Below the pieces are notes generated by a model. The model did not search any database and had not been told where the DNA came from. It was given only the letters and a program-made list of their open reading frames with translations. From positions 1 through 50,907 of IMG/VR virus record IMGVR_UViG_3300032222_000236: a DNA stretch of 50,907 bases; one strand, written 5' to 3'. The DNA comes from a virus. Below are positions 16,620-25,500 of the stretch, in pieces. The position numbers and the translations under genes are program-made. Each line of letters opens with the position of its first letter. Position 1 is the first letter of the stretch.

Positions 16620-17346
16620 ATCTTTCTTTTAACCAATTAATGTACCACCTATTTCCGTTATCATTAAAGTGTATATCCATTTTAGATACAAAGTATTCGG
16701 GATGAGTTTCTGTTATATAAGATTGAATACTATTAAACTCACCAAACATAATGTGATTATTATTTATTTCACGAAGAAGAACTTTATCCTTTTTATATGA
16801 ACTAAGCCCATTGAAGCATAAATCAAAATCACTTGAGTAGAAAAAGTATTCTAAATTAATACCGATTGATTTTGCTAGATTCTTTAATAGATTTACTTCC
16901 AACAATAAATCGTTTAGTATATTTAATTCATTTCGAGTTATAAAAAATCCCAAATAAGGCATGAATACCATTTTGACTAAATCTGAATTCATTGAACTCA
17001 TATTCGGATATAAACTATAATATCTATTGTGGAAAACATCTCTATCGGCATATTCTATGGTTTTATTATCATAGGAATACACACTTCTCAATACACCTTT
17101 TTCTAACGGCATATTGGATTCATTAACACATATTCTACTACATACAGTTAATTGAACTAATATGGTACTACCACTTACATCAATATTCTGTTCTATAATT
17201 TTATTAAGTTTTAACTTAACTAATTTAAGAATATGGTCATTTGATAATGAATGGTGTGTATTGAATTCTACATCATTACGATGGGATTCTTTAATATCTC
17301 CGGTAAATAAAGAGAATGAGTCTCCGAAAAGATACAATTTTTTCAT
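16600..17346 (-). CDS. SGNH/GDSL-type hydrolase, first of four
   Basis: 248 residues starting MKKLYLFGDSFSLF: the GDS block with the nucleophile Ser is at the N-terminus. The C-terminal catalytic pair is in KMDIHFNDNGNRWY (D-x-H). The middle is divergent. An upstream in-frame TTG at 17352 is rejected as start because it is part of the promoter box at 17357-17350; the ATG at 17346 is used. The box ends only 3 bases before that ATG, so the mRNA is probably leaderless. Family members are esterases or acyl-transferring enzymes acting on glycans or lipids; the substrate here is unknown. First gene of the primase-thyA-cupin operon. Confidence 0.72.
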   Translation of the reverse strand: MKKLYLFGDSFSLFTGDIKESHRNDVEFNTHHSLSNDHILKLVKLKLNKIIEQNIDVSGSTILVQLTVCSRICVNESNMPLEKGVLRSVYSYDNKTIEYADRDVFHNRYYSLYPNMSSMNSDLVKMVFMPYLGFFITRNELNILNDLLLEVNLLKNLAKSIGINLEYFFYSSDFDLCFNGLSSYKKDKVLLREINNNHIMFGEFNSIQSYITETHPEYFVSKMDIHFNDNGNRWYINWLKERYDFGNR

Positions 17347-17349
17347 ACC

Positions 17350-17380
17350 CAAATATACGAAATTATTTCGATATTTCCAA
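17350..17380 (-). promoter_or_regulatory. Bacteroidota-type promoter, likely giving a leaderless transcript
   Basis: TATATTTG at 17357-17350, TTG at 17380-17378, 20-base gap. Only three bases (GGT) separate the box from the ATG at 17346. With the usual spacing for this promoter class, transcription would begin at or next to the A of the start codon. Confidence 0.65.
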
Positions 17381-18187
17381 ATACTTTTTGTAGAGTTGGT
17401 TTGCTAACCAATGGTGGGAATCTAAGCAAGGGTGGTCATCGTTTACTCCGATATTCTCCCTTAATGTCCATTTGTTCGTTCGATTCATAACATCCCAACT
17501 TTCGTATGGGGTATCATTGTATATAATCGGTAAATTATATGGGTCATCTTTAACAACCTCATATATCAAATGTTTGGAATATTCTTCTACTGAACCGATT
17601 AGATAGATACATTTACACCCATATTTATCCTCTAAGATACTAAATCTTTTTTTAACTTCCAAGAGCATTATTTGGAATATTTTGGTAAGGATTGGGTTCA
17701 TTTTTTCAACATCCTCTTTGGTTTGGATGTGAACCGGATTTAATCTAGCAATTGCATATTTTATATCTTCATAAAATTCAGGCCCAAAAATACCACCTGT
17801 GCTTCTATATTTACTTTGGGTATGCCCAATATCTCTTACAACGTTAGTGAATTGGAAAACTAATAATTTTGGATGTATTGCCTTTTCCGATTTCAAATAA
17901 TCTAACCATATATCAAGAGTTTCGATTGCACCATAGTTACTACCCCCATTTCCAAAATTAGATACCGTTTGAGTATTTAATAATTTTCCTAATACACCAC
18001 TATAATTGTTGTTGGTTCTAAATTCATAGAATTCCGAAAATGTTTCACTTACAGTCTGACAGGGTTCGTATGAAGTTTTTCCTTTGAACATATCAAAGGT
18101 GTTTGTATATCTATTTTTCCATAGATGAAATTGCAATCCTTCGCCATATGTGAAAGAATCACCAATTGTAATTAATAAATCACTCAT
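17363..18187 (-). CDS. SGNH/GDSL-type hydrolase, second of four
   Basis: 274 residues. Block I is TIGDSFTYGEGL (Ser about residue 11), block II NFGNGGSNYGAIET (oxyanion Gly/Asn), block III-like LVFQFTNVVRD, and the catalytic D-x-x-H is in CLDSHHWLANQLY near the C-terminus. All four expected blocks are present, so it is probably active. It overlaps the upstream GIY-YIG gene by 8 bases and ends just inside the promoter region of the next SGNH gene, forming a tandem pair. Likely an esterase on a surface or virion glycan; inference only. Confidence 0.78.
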   Translation of the reverse strand: MSDLLITIGDSFTYGEGLQFHLWKNRYTNTFDMFKGKTSYEPCQTVSETFSEFYEFRTNNNYSGVLGKLLNTQTVSNFGNGGSNYGAIETLDIWLDYLKSEKAIHPKLLVFQFTNVVRDIGHTQSKYRSTGGIFGPEFYEDIKYAIARLNPVHIQTKEDVEKMNPILTKIFQIMLLEVKKRFSILEDKYGCKCIYLIGSVEEYSKHLIYEVVKDDPYNLPIIYNDTPYESWDVMNRTNKWTLRENIGVNDDHPCLDSHHWLANQLYKKYLEISK

Positions 18188-18626
18188 ATCTCGGTATATC
18201 TTTTCGGAAGAATTTCCCTAATATATTATCGTTAAAATAAACATCTCCATTTTCTAAAACTCCTAATGAAAATAGGTACTTTGTTTCTAAATATGTAAGA
18301 TGCTTTGGAGCAAAGGCAAATTCGATAATCGTTCTTTCGAACTCTTCTTTTTTACCTTCTTTAATAAGTTGTTTGATTTCAGAGTGAGAACCATAGTATG
18401 TTTTCCAATCACTCTCTTTTTGAACTTTCTTTTTCTTACTAGCTCTTTTATCAGTTATTTCAGCTAATTCTTTTTTACCTAATGCTTTTGTGGTAACTGA
18501 TATAAGTTGCTTCCTTCCAATATATTTTTTACCGGATGGAATATGCTTCACCTCATACACAAACCCAAATGCCCCATAGGGAATCTCATTTATATCTGAG
18601 ATTACCCCATTTTGATATTTCCACAT
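18180..18626 (-). CDS. GIY-YIG family endonuclease
   Basis: 148 residues. GFVYEVKHIPSGKKYIGRK supplies the degenerate GIY (FVY) and the YIG strand with the following Arg/Lys. DWKTYYGSHSEIKQLI is the W-x-x-YYGS segment common in phage GIY-YIG proteins, and YLETKYLFSLG carries the Glu expected to bind metal. It may be a homing-type or repair nuclease. There is no second DNA-binding domain, so target specificity is unclear. It overlaps the following SGNH gene. Confidence 0.75.
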   Translation of the reverse strand: MWKYQNGVISDINEIPYGAFGFVYEVKHIPSGKKYIGRKQLISVTTKALGKKELAEITDKRASKKKKVQKESDWKTYYGSHSEIKQLIKEGKKEEFERTIIEFAFAPKHLTYLETKYLFSLGVLENGDVYFNDNILGKFFRKDIPRYE

Positions 18627-18647
18627 ACTATAACCTTTTAGTTTGAA

Positions 18648-18884
18648 TTATTTTTTAACACCCGCTGAATAAGGAGCAGTTGTATTAACATTACCCTTTC
18701 TAGCTGCGTTTAAAACATTATCCTTCAAATTATAATCGGTCATACCGCTCATAGCCTTCGAAGTAAATCCAGCAACAGCAATTTCACCTGCAATTTTAGT
18801 ACTGATGAAATCTGTTTTTTGTCCAGGAGCTCCCTTTTCTTTTAACTTAGAAGTGTTGTAAGTATCAATTAATGATTTTGCCAT
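18648..18884 (-). CDS. Small conserved-looking virion-region protein
   Basis: 78 residues, Ala/Gly/Lys-rich, beginning MAKSLIDTYNTSKLKEKG. No membrane segment or catalytic motif. A perfect copy of the ATATTTATAATA element ends 11 bases before its start, so it is probably a late-expressed structural or assembly protein. Family not recognised. Confidence 0.6.
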   Translation of the reverse strand: MAKSLIDTYNTSKLKEKGAPGQKTDFISTKIAGEIAVAGFTSKAMSGMTDYNLKDNVLNAARKGNVNTTAPYSAGVKK

Positions 18885-18895
18885 TTTATTTTATT

Positions 18896-18907
18896 TATTA
18901 TAAATAT
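18896..18907 (-). promoter_or_regulatory. Candidate late promoter ATATTTATAATA
   Basis: Exact copy on the minus strand of a 12-mer also found at 22471-22482 and 43010-43021. It lies 11 bases upstream of the ATG at 18884. The core resembles T4 late promoters in composition, and the phage encodes a gp55-like factor at 39737-40456. Confidence 0.5.
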
Positions 18908-18921
18908 TAAAACTATAACGA

Positions 18922-20475
18922 TTAAGTATCAAAACGAACCACAATGTTAACCGGTAAATCTGGAGTAGATTTAGGTTTCGCGGGTATTTTTGCAACTGCA
19001 ACTAAATTCATTTCATCATCATATAAACCAACTGTAGTAATGTATGGTGCCAGGAACGAACCCGTTGGGTCTAAAGAAGAACTAAACTCATAATCATCAA
19101 ACCCAACTGCACCTGATAAAGTTTTAGAAGAGGTTATCATTTGCCCCAATACTCTACTTCCAGATGTAAATGTGTGTTCTGATTTAATTCGGAAATCTAA
19201 ATCAAAGAAAGAACCACTATCACCTAATGCCGGTGGCTTAACTTCGATGTATTTGTTAACATAGGCTGCACCACTATAAAATGTGGTAGCCGATGGATTG
19301 GTTGATATATTAAATTCATTAGGTTTAACTTCTAAAAATACTTCATTTTCAAATATAGTTTTAGTAGATTGAAAATTCATCTGGTATCCTTCACTCCCAA
19401 AGTTAAAGTTTCTGCCTTCAACAAAAACTCCACTACTCGTACCAAATCCAGTTTGCCAAGTTATAGTTGCAATACCATTCGCATAAAATATATTACCAAT
19501 TGATTTTTTAGGATTCTGAATAGGGTATGGTAAATCCCATTCTTCATCAGCAAACATAGTTCCTGACAAAACATCTATCTCATCTATATCTCTAGTATCA
19601 ATTTCATATGGTCTATCGTTTTGATATTGGTATGTTAACACTTCATCGTTATTAACTATATCATCACCAAAATCACCTTCATATAAATTAAAGTTATAAT
19701 TTAAACCCTCGGTAGTTCTAATAATCATACTACCGGTATCATTACTCCCACTAAAATCTAATTCAACTACACCTAAGAAATCTCTATCATTATCAATTAA
19801 ATTTGATTTACCATCATCAACTATGGTTACGAATTCACCTTTTTTACCTTTTGAATTTCTTTTTCTACCATAATCAACTACTCTAAATGAACCAGGTTTA
19901 ATCCCCTCTCCTACGAATTTTTGAGGTATATTCCATACAAAAAATCTATTATCTAAATTTCTCTCTTGCACCGAGCCTAAACTATTCATACTACCGTACA
20001 TTTTCGTAATATCGGTAAATTTGCCAGTTAGTATTTGGCCTCTATCACTTACTATAAATGCGTTATTATCTAAATACGACTGAAATTCATCTATATAAGA
20101 ATCTGTAGTAGAATCATAGTAATACTCATATGTAGTTGTACTATTTGTATAATCATTGATATTTTGAACTACATAATACCTTTGTTTTTTAGCTTTATGT
20201 TTTTCAAAGTTCCAATTTGTTACCACCGCAACCAATTTAGGTGCGTTTCCATAAAACATTGCTCTTATACTCCTATCCGCTGAATATTCACTATATTCGT
20301 ATGGAAAATCATAGTTACTACCTGAGCCATATAATTTAAATCCTTCATAATCTTCAAACGCACCTTCTCTATGTTGAATAGCGTGGAGATTAATGGTATC
20401 TTCATTAAAAGACCAGTTTTTGTAGACCTTAAACGGTCTTATCGTAATATCAGATTTAGAAATTGACTTAAACAT
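18922..20475 (-). CDS. Virion structural protein with shared C-terminal domain
   Basis: 517 residues, beta-rich, no enzymatic motif. It begins MFKSISKSDITIRPFKVYKNW. The last about 140 residues share a pattern with the C-terminus of the next upstream gene (20562-21818): EFNxSxNP, then YITxVGLxxD, LxAVAK and a final VxIxVxxD. Related C-terminal blocks occur, from memory, in T4-like phage tail and baseplate proteins. Its position in the tail block supports a tail or fibre-connector role. A terminator lies just before its start, so it probably has its own promoter; a degenerate ATATTTAT lies 6-13 bases upstream. Confidence 0.7.
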   Translation of the reverse strand: MFKSISKSDITIRPFKVYKNWSFNEDTINLHAIQHREGAFEDYEGFKLYGSGSNYDFPYEYSEYSADRSIRAMFYGNAPKLVAVVTNWNFEKHKAKKQRYYVVQNINDYTNSTTTYEYYYDSTTDSYIDEFQSYLDNNAFIVSDRGQILTGKFTDITKMYGSMNSLGSVQERNLDNRFFVWNIPQKFVGEGIKPGSFRVVDYGRKRNSKGKKGEFVTIVDDGKSNLIDNDRDFLGVVELDFSGSNDTGSMIIRTTEGLNYNFNLYEGDFGDDIVNNDEVLTYQYQNDRPYEIDTRDIDEIDVLSGTMFADEEWDLPYPIQNPKKSIGNIFYANGIATITWQTGFGTSSGVFVEGRNFNFGSEGYQMNFQSTKTIFENEVFLEVKPNEFNISTNPSATTFYSGAAYVNKYIEVKPPALGDSGSFFDLDFRIKSEHTFTSGSRVLGQMITSSKTLSGAVGFDDYEFSSSLDPTGSFLAPYITTVGLYDDEMNLVAVAKIPAKPKSTPDLPVNIVVRFDT

Positions 20476-20494
20476 ACACCAATAAATATCACAA

Positions 20495-20519
20495 TTAAAA
20501 AAACCCGCCGAAGCGGGTT
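20495..20519 (-). terminator. Rho-independent terminator with TTCG tetraloop
   Basis: On the minus strand AACCCGC-TTCG-GCGGGTT forms a perfect 7-bp GC-rich stem (20519-20502) followed by a T run. The TTCG loop is especially stable. It ends transcripts of 20562-21818 before 18922-20475. Confidence 0.92.
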
Positions 20520-20531
20520 CTATTAAAATTA

Positions 20532-20577
20532 AAGTTTAAAAATTAAGTTTAAAAATCAAGTTTAAAAATCAAGTTTT
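20532..20577 (-). repeat. 13-base tandem repeat spanning the stop codon
   Basis: Three units of AAGTTTAAAAAT(C/T) in plus orientation, plus a partial fourth. Each unit contains the last codons and stop of the gene ending at 20562 (Leu-Asp-Phe-stop). The copies downstream of the stop are untranslated, which suggests slippage duplications of the gene's end. Confidence 0.8.
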
Positions 20578-21818
20578 ACTTTAATAAGTACCTCCTTATC
20601 GAAGGATTTCGCTATTGGTTGTGAAGTTTTAGCCACAGCCATTAATTCGTTAGCATCGTTGAATAAACCAACTGCTGTAATGTATGTTTTAGGGTCTGTC
20701 TCGAATGAAGGTTCTCTCAAAGTACCATCTGAACCACTTGTGAACGTAGGGTTATTAGAGAAGTTAAATTCTCTGTTTGTAGCTCTTACGAAGAAGTGTT
20801 GAGTTGATACGTTTTCAGTTCTTCTCATTTCAAAATCACCACCCGCTTTAATTGCGTTGAATAATTTATGATGGTTATATGTTTCCACTACAGGATTTGA
20901 AGTGGTATCAGGAGTTAACGCTCCCCCCACTACTTCCGCTATTGCAGTTGGGTTTAAAATTATAATACCTAAGTGTGGATAAAATTTACCATATCCTTGT
21001 TTAGAAGATGGTGCAGAATATCCAGCTACAGGGTCAATAGTAGCCTGAAGTTCTGTACCTAAGTTATTAGAACCTGATACTATATTAAATACAGTTCCAG
21101 CTTTTCCTGCTTTATCTGAGAATTTCTTACCACTATCATCTATAAATGTACGAGTAGTACCACCTACAGTTAAAGTTAATTTGATATTACCCGCATCTGC
21201 CTGCTGTCTGTATCTCGCTCTAGCTAAGTTGATAACATATATTTGGTTACTTTGGTATCCATTTTCAGTTAAATCATTATAAAATGTAAAGAACTCATCT
21301 GCTTCACCTTCAAAATTATCGTTTAAGAGAATTCTATATTGAGAATAAATTGCCTTAGTAGGATATAATGCTTCATCAGAAGTAGTTAATTGAATTGAAC
21401 CACTTCCGTATTTATGTCCGTACGCAACCGCAAATTCAATAGGTGCAGTAGAACCGGTATTAGAACCAGTTAAGAACACATTTAAATAGTATTTGGATGC
21501 AGCAGAACCACTATGCCCCGCTATAGTTGCGGTAGAACCTGTGGCGATACTAGAAGATAAACTTCCACTACCATTGCTCCACAATCCTTCTGTTACAACT
21601 TCAATTTTATTTGAAATAACATCAAACTCTCCAAATTTTTTGTATATACCAGAAGAAAGTACTCCACCGCTAGTTAAACCAATTTTATCATTTGGTGGTA
21701 AGTATTGATTCATTAGATTAGCAAGTGCAGTAGAATCAATTACCCCCGCATTATCTACTAAATATTGCGAAAGTTTCTGAGTTAAATCTGCTCCTTGTGT
21801 TCCTGTAATTTGTGCCAT
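20562..21818 (-). CDS. Virion structural protein (tail/baseplate region)
   Basis: 418 residues, Gly/Ser/Thr-rich and beta-rich. The N-terminus (MAQITGTQGADLTQKLSQYL) is helical. The C-terminal block NREFNFSNNPTF, then TYITAVGLFNDANELMAVAK and a final KVKLDF, is shared with the next gene downstream, so the two are partial paralogues. No catalytic residues recognised. It is followed by a tandem repeat and a strong terminator. The identity within the tail is unknown. Confidence 0.7.
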   Translation of the reverse strand: MAQITGTQGADLTQKLSQYLVDNAGVIDSTALANLMNQYLPPNDKIGLTSGGVLSSGIYKKFGEFDVISNKIEVVTEGLWSNGSGSLSSSIATGSTATIAGHSGSAASKYYLNVFLTGSNTGSTAPIEFAVAYGHKYGSGSIQLTTSDEALYPTKAIYSQYRILLNDNFEGEADEFFTFYNDLTENGYQSNQIYVINLARARYRQQADAGNIKLTLTVGGTTRTFIDDSGKKFSDKAGKAGTVFNIVSGSNNLGTELQATIDPVAGYSAPSSKQGYGKFYPHLGIIILNPTAIAEVVGGALTPDTTSNPVVETYNHHKLFNAIKAGGDFEMRRTENVSTQHFFVRATNREFNFSNNPTFTSGSDGTLREPSFETDPKTYITAVGLFNDANELMAVAKTSQPIAKSFDKEVLIKVKLDF

Positions 21819-21833
21819 GTTATATTAATTATT

Positions 21834-22448
21834 TTATGCTACATAATTTACTGTCACAGGTATAGAAACTGAACCTCCGGTTTCGTTTCCATAAACTGTT
21901 AATGTCGTTACAACCGCTGAAGTTAAGTTAGGGTTAGGAATAAACTCAAAAGTTAATCCTTTCTTTACATCCGCTGTAGCGGTAACTTGGTCACTAACAG
22001 AAATTTGTCCTGCAGCTGCCACACCGATACCTACCAATGTACCTGCTGTCTTATCAGCCAATACCGCAGTATATCCACTTGTAGTGTTTCCTGCTGGAGA
22101 AGTTGTTGGTGAAATGGTAACTTTACCTCTTGTTTGATTTGTAGTAATCGATGTTACACCGATTGATACTTGAGGTATCTTAGTTGTGTTTTTTGGAAGA
22201 GTTACTAGTTTGTATTTCAAAACTTGTGTTTCATCTGGAGATGCTTCTAAAACGGGAATAGCTTTGATTGCCGCATCATAATAAGCAGAACCCTTTGGGT
22301 GTGCTGCATCAAATAATTGATAATCAATTTCATCATCCCCTAAAGCGAATTGAGTAATGTTTAAAGCTTGTCCAGCTGCCAACTTTTCTCTACCTTTTTT
22401 AGTTAGAATAGCATCTACAATAATTTCCGAGTTATCTAAATATGCCAT
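21834..22448 (-). CDS. Virion protein with conserved 'LTKKGREKLA' N-terminus
   Basis: 204 residues. The first about 55 residues (EIIVDAILTKKGREKLAAG, then ITQFALGDDEIDY) look like a conserved module of phage structural proteins; the remainder is Thr/Val-rich Ig-like beta sequence. It sits 15 bases before the next structural gene and has a perfect late-promoter candidate 22 bases upstream. A decoration or tail-tip role is possible; not assigned. Confidence 0.68.
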   Translation of the reverse strand: MAYLDNSEIIVDAILTKKGREKLAAGQALNITQFALGDDEIDYQLFDAAHPKGSAYYDAAIKAIPVLEASPDETQVLKYKLVTLPKNTTKIPQVSIGVTSITTNQTRGKVTISPTTSPAGNTTSGYTAVLADKTAGTLVGIGVAAAGQISVSDQVTATADVKKGLTFEFIPNPNLTSAVVTTLTVYGNETGGSVSIPVTVNYVA

Positions 22449-22470
22449 ATTGTGTTCTTTTTGTTATTTC

Positions 22471-22482
22471 TATTATAAATAT
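22471..22482 (-). promoter_or_regulatory. Candidate late promoter ATATTTATAATA
   Basis: Second exact copy of the 12-mer, on the minus strand 22 bases upstream of the ATG at 22448. Confidence 0.5.
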
Positions 22483-22510
22483 ATAACTTATTAGTTTTAT
22501 ACAAAATCTT

Positions 22511-25500
22511 TTAATCTACCTCCAATATTGGTTCTCCACTACCTCTTCCAGCTGGTCCAACTTTCAATCTATTAGGGTTAGTACTAAATGTTTCAACCGC
22601 AGGCGTACCATCTAAAGTAGTTAGTGATGTTTGCTTAGAACCATTGAAGAAACTATTTTCTAAACCTCTAGATGTGTCCTTTGTATTACTATAGTGCCCC
22701 GAAGTGTACCCTGCGAAAGGTCGTATCTCAACTATAACACCATTTTTATATGGATATGTTCCTAAATTAGCTAATATATCCAAATAGAACGAATGTTGTA
22801 ATGGCCCTCTAAAAGCAGGTGGGTTAACAGAAGGTGAATAATCTATTGGCTCAATTAGTATTAATTTGCTTTCATATCTATCTATTTTTTCCAATACTAC
22901 TTTATCCGTTGCCGAAAGCTTTGTGTTTCTATATAATGAACCAGATAATCCACCCAATGGTACTCTTCTAGGAATACTTCTAGTATATTTAACTTTTATA
23001 ATATAAGCATTACTTCTCTCTGTCAATATAAGATTTGAATTATCATCAAAGTATGTTCTATCAACTGCTCCTTTTTCACCTACTATACCAAATCCTTTAT
23101 TAAATGGTGAATCTGGGTCGTTACCAACCTGCTGATATGCATCCTCTAAATCTACTTCACCTAAAATAGTAGGCTCTTTTAACCCACAATCGATATTAAT
23201 AACTATTCCTCCCTCATTATTTAAATTAGATAGTATGGCCGCACTTGATGTTAAACCATTAATAACACTATATTCACCCATATAAGTTGGATATTCCGTA
23301 CTTAGATGAATCATATCCCCTACACTATAACTACCTGTGTAAGTAGGTATAGCCGATGTTATTGTAATATTATTATTTATATCTAATACGGATTCATAAG
23401 TAGGTACAGTTAATGTTATATCTGCAAATTCTCTCGTATCAATAGAAGCGGTATGATATATGCTATCCGCAACTGGCTTAGTAATCTTTATCTTACTTCT
23501 TTCTAATAAAGATGGTTCTATTAATAATCCTTTTGAAACATTAGCTCTCGCAGGAATTACCTGGTCTAACATATCAAATAAAGATTTATCAATTGATTTA
23601 ATTAATTTGATATACTCATCAAAATTCAATTGAGTTCTTTCAAAATAATAATTTCTTAGTTGGTCTAAATCTTTATAAGTATCTGTTCCATATTCATCAT
23701 CCCAATCTCCAATATAATCACCTATATTAATAGGCCCTAATGAACGAAGAATATCCAAATTTATTTCTTTAACAGGAGAGAAAAATAATCCCAATCTGTT
23801 AGAATCCATCGGTGCTCTATCAAATGATTTTTTAGTTGCTCTTTGTTTGTATGATAATTGGCCATTTAGAGTTATATCTTCTAAACGAACTTTATCCTTT
23901 CCCACAAATCCAATGGATGGAACTTCCGCAGTTACAAATCTTTCATAAACTTCATATTGATATGGATAATCACTAGCGGTTGTAAAAATACTAGCAGTAG
24001 CATAACCACTATATCCACTAGCTACTTTCTGTTTTCCATTTGAATCCGATGAAGTTTCATATGTTACAAAAGGTGCAACATTCTTTATAAATCTATCACT
24101 TCCAATACTTCCACTTTGTCTATTTTTAGGATATTCAAAATCTAAACGGAAAAATAAATCACTTGTAGATGAATATACATCATTACCAAATATTGTATCA
24201 GGATTTAATGTATGCGATGTCACTACCGATTCACTTAATGCACCTCCCCAAATTCTTACCTCATCTATTGAACCACTTATACCTCCTGCATTTTGTCCAC
24301 CGAAATTAATAGTACTACCACTTAACCAAGATATACCATTATAATATTTTGCATTAGAAACTAGAGAACCGGAGCCTGATGTGATTAATAAATTTAATTC
24401 ATCTGATTCGCTTAATGATATTCTATCACCATTAGCCTGTTTGTAGTACATTGTGTATTGCTCATAATCTAAACTTCTAGTTAGAGTATTACCAACGTAT
24501 TCGTCTCTACTAACAACTTCTCTTTGAATTGTAAAATGTTTAAATTCATTATCGAATATAGGAACGTTCTGAATACTCATTGATACCAATTCCGGAGTTG
24601 TAGTTATTAAACCAGGACCGTTGTAAATATTACTACTCGCACTCATTTGGAATACTATATCCCCATATATGGTAGAACCTGATGGAACTAATTTAACATT
24701 CCATATACCACTTCCCGCTCCACCAATGTTTACCAAACTTTGTGTATGGTAAAGAGTTGTAGATGGTGGTAATAAATAAGGTAATACAGATGTTCTAAAT
24801 CTAAGTTCAACCGAATCAGGGTCATTGAATGATGTACCCTCTTTCCAATCAACGGTAAGATATTCATCTCTCGCAATGTTAATAGCAGCAGTTCTATCTT
24901 CGTATGTATATTTAGTTGATGCGGCATCTGTATTACCAGGTCCACCAAATTCAACTATCGTTAATAAAGAAGAAGGTACTCCATAACAAGCTATAATTGC
25001 GTTTATAGCTTTTCTAGTTCCCTTATGTTTTAAAAGGTATGGTAAGTTATTTAAGATTCTTCTCCAAACTTCATTTCTAGCAGTTTCAGGTGTGTAACTC
25101 GTCGCTACATTATCACCTAACACATTTTTATTAGAAGTTGTAGTTCCATCTTCGTTTAAACCAAATGCGTGTTTCCATAGTTGTTGTCCACTAAATGGTT
25201 GTTTCGGGTCCCATCCAAATGATTCTAATAAAGTATGAACCAATTTGTCGGATATACCATCTGTTGATTTATGAGTTACTCTTCTTAATCTACTAATTCC
25301 GTTTATATAAGCCCATATAATATCAAAGTGTTGACCTATCATTTCTAAGAATAATAGGTACTCTCCATTCTCTTCATCTTGTTGTAAGTATGTAGGAATG
25401 TGTCTTATTAAATAATTTCTATTTATCTTATCATACACACTGGCTGCATCTACCTGTGATGGGAAAAATGATGCGTTTGAAGATGTTATAGAATAATCTC

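Noticed and set aside
17347-17352. TTG start codon for the SGNH gene
   Set aside because: The TTG is the end of the TATATTTG promoter box; ATG at 17346 follows and keeps the GDS motif at the expected place.
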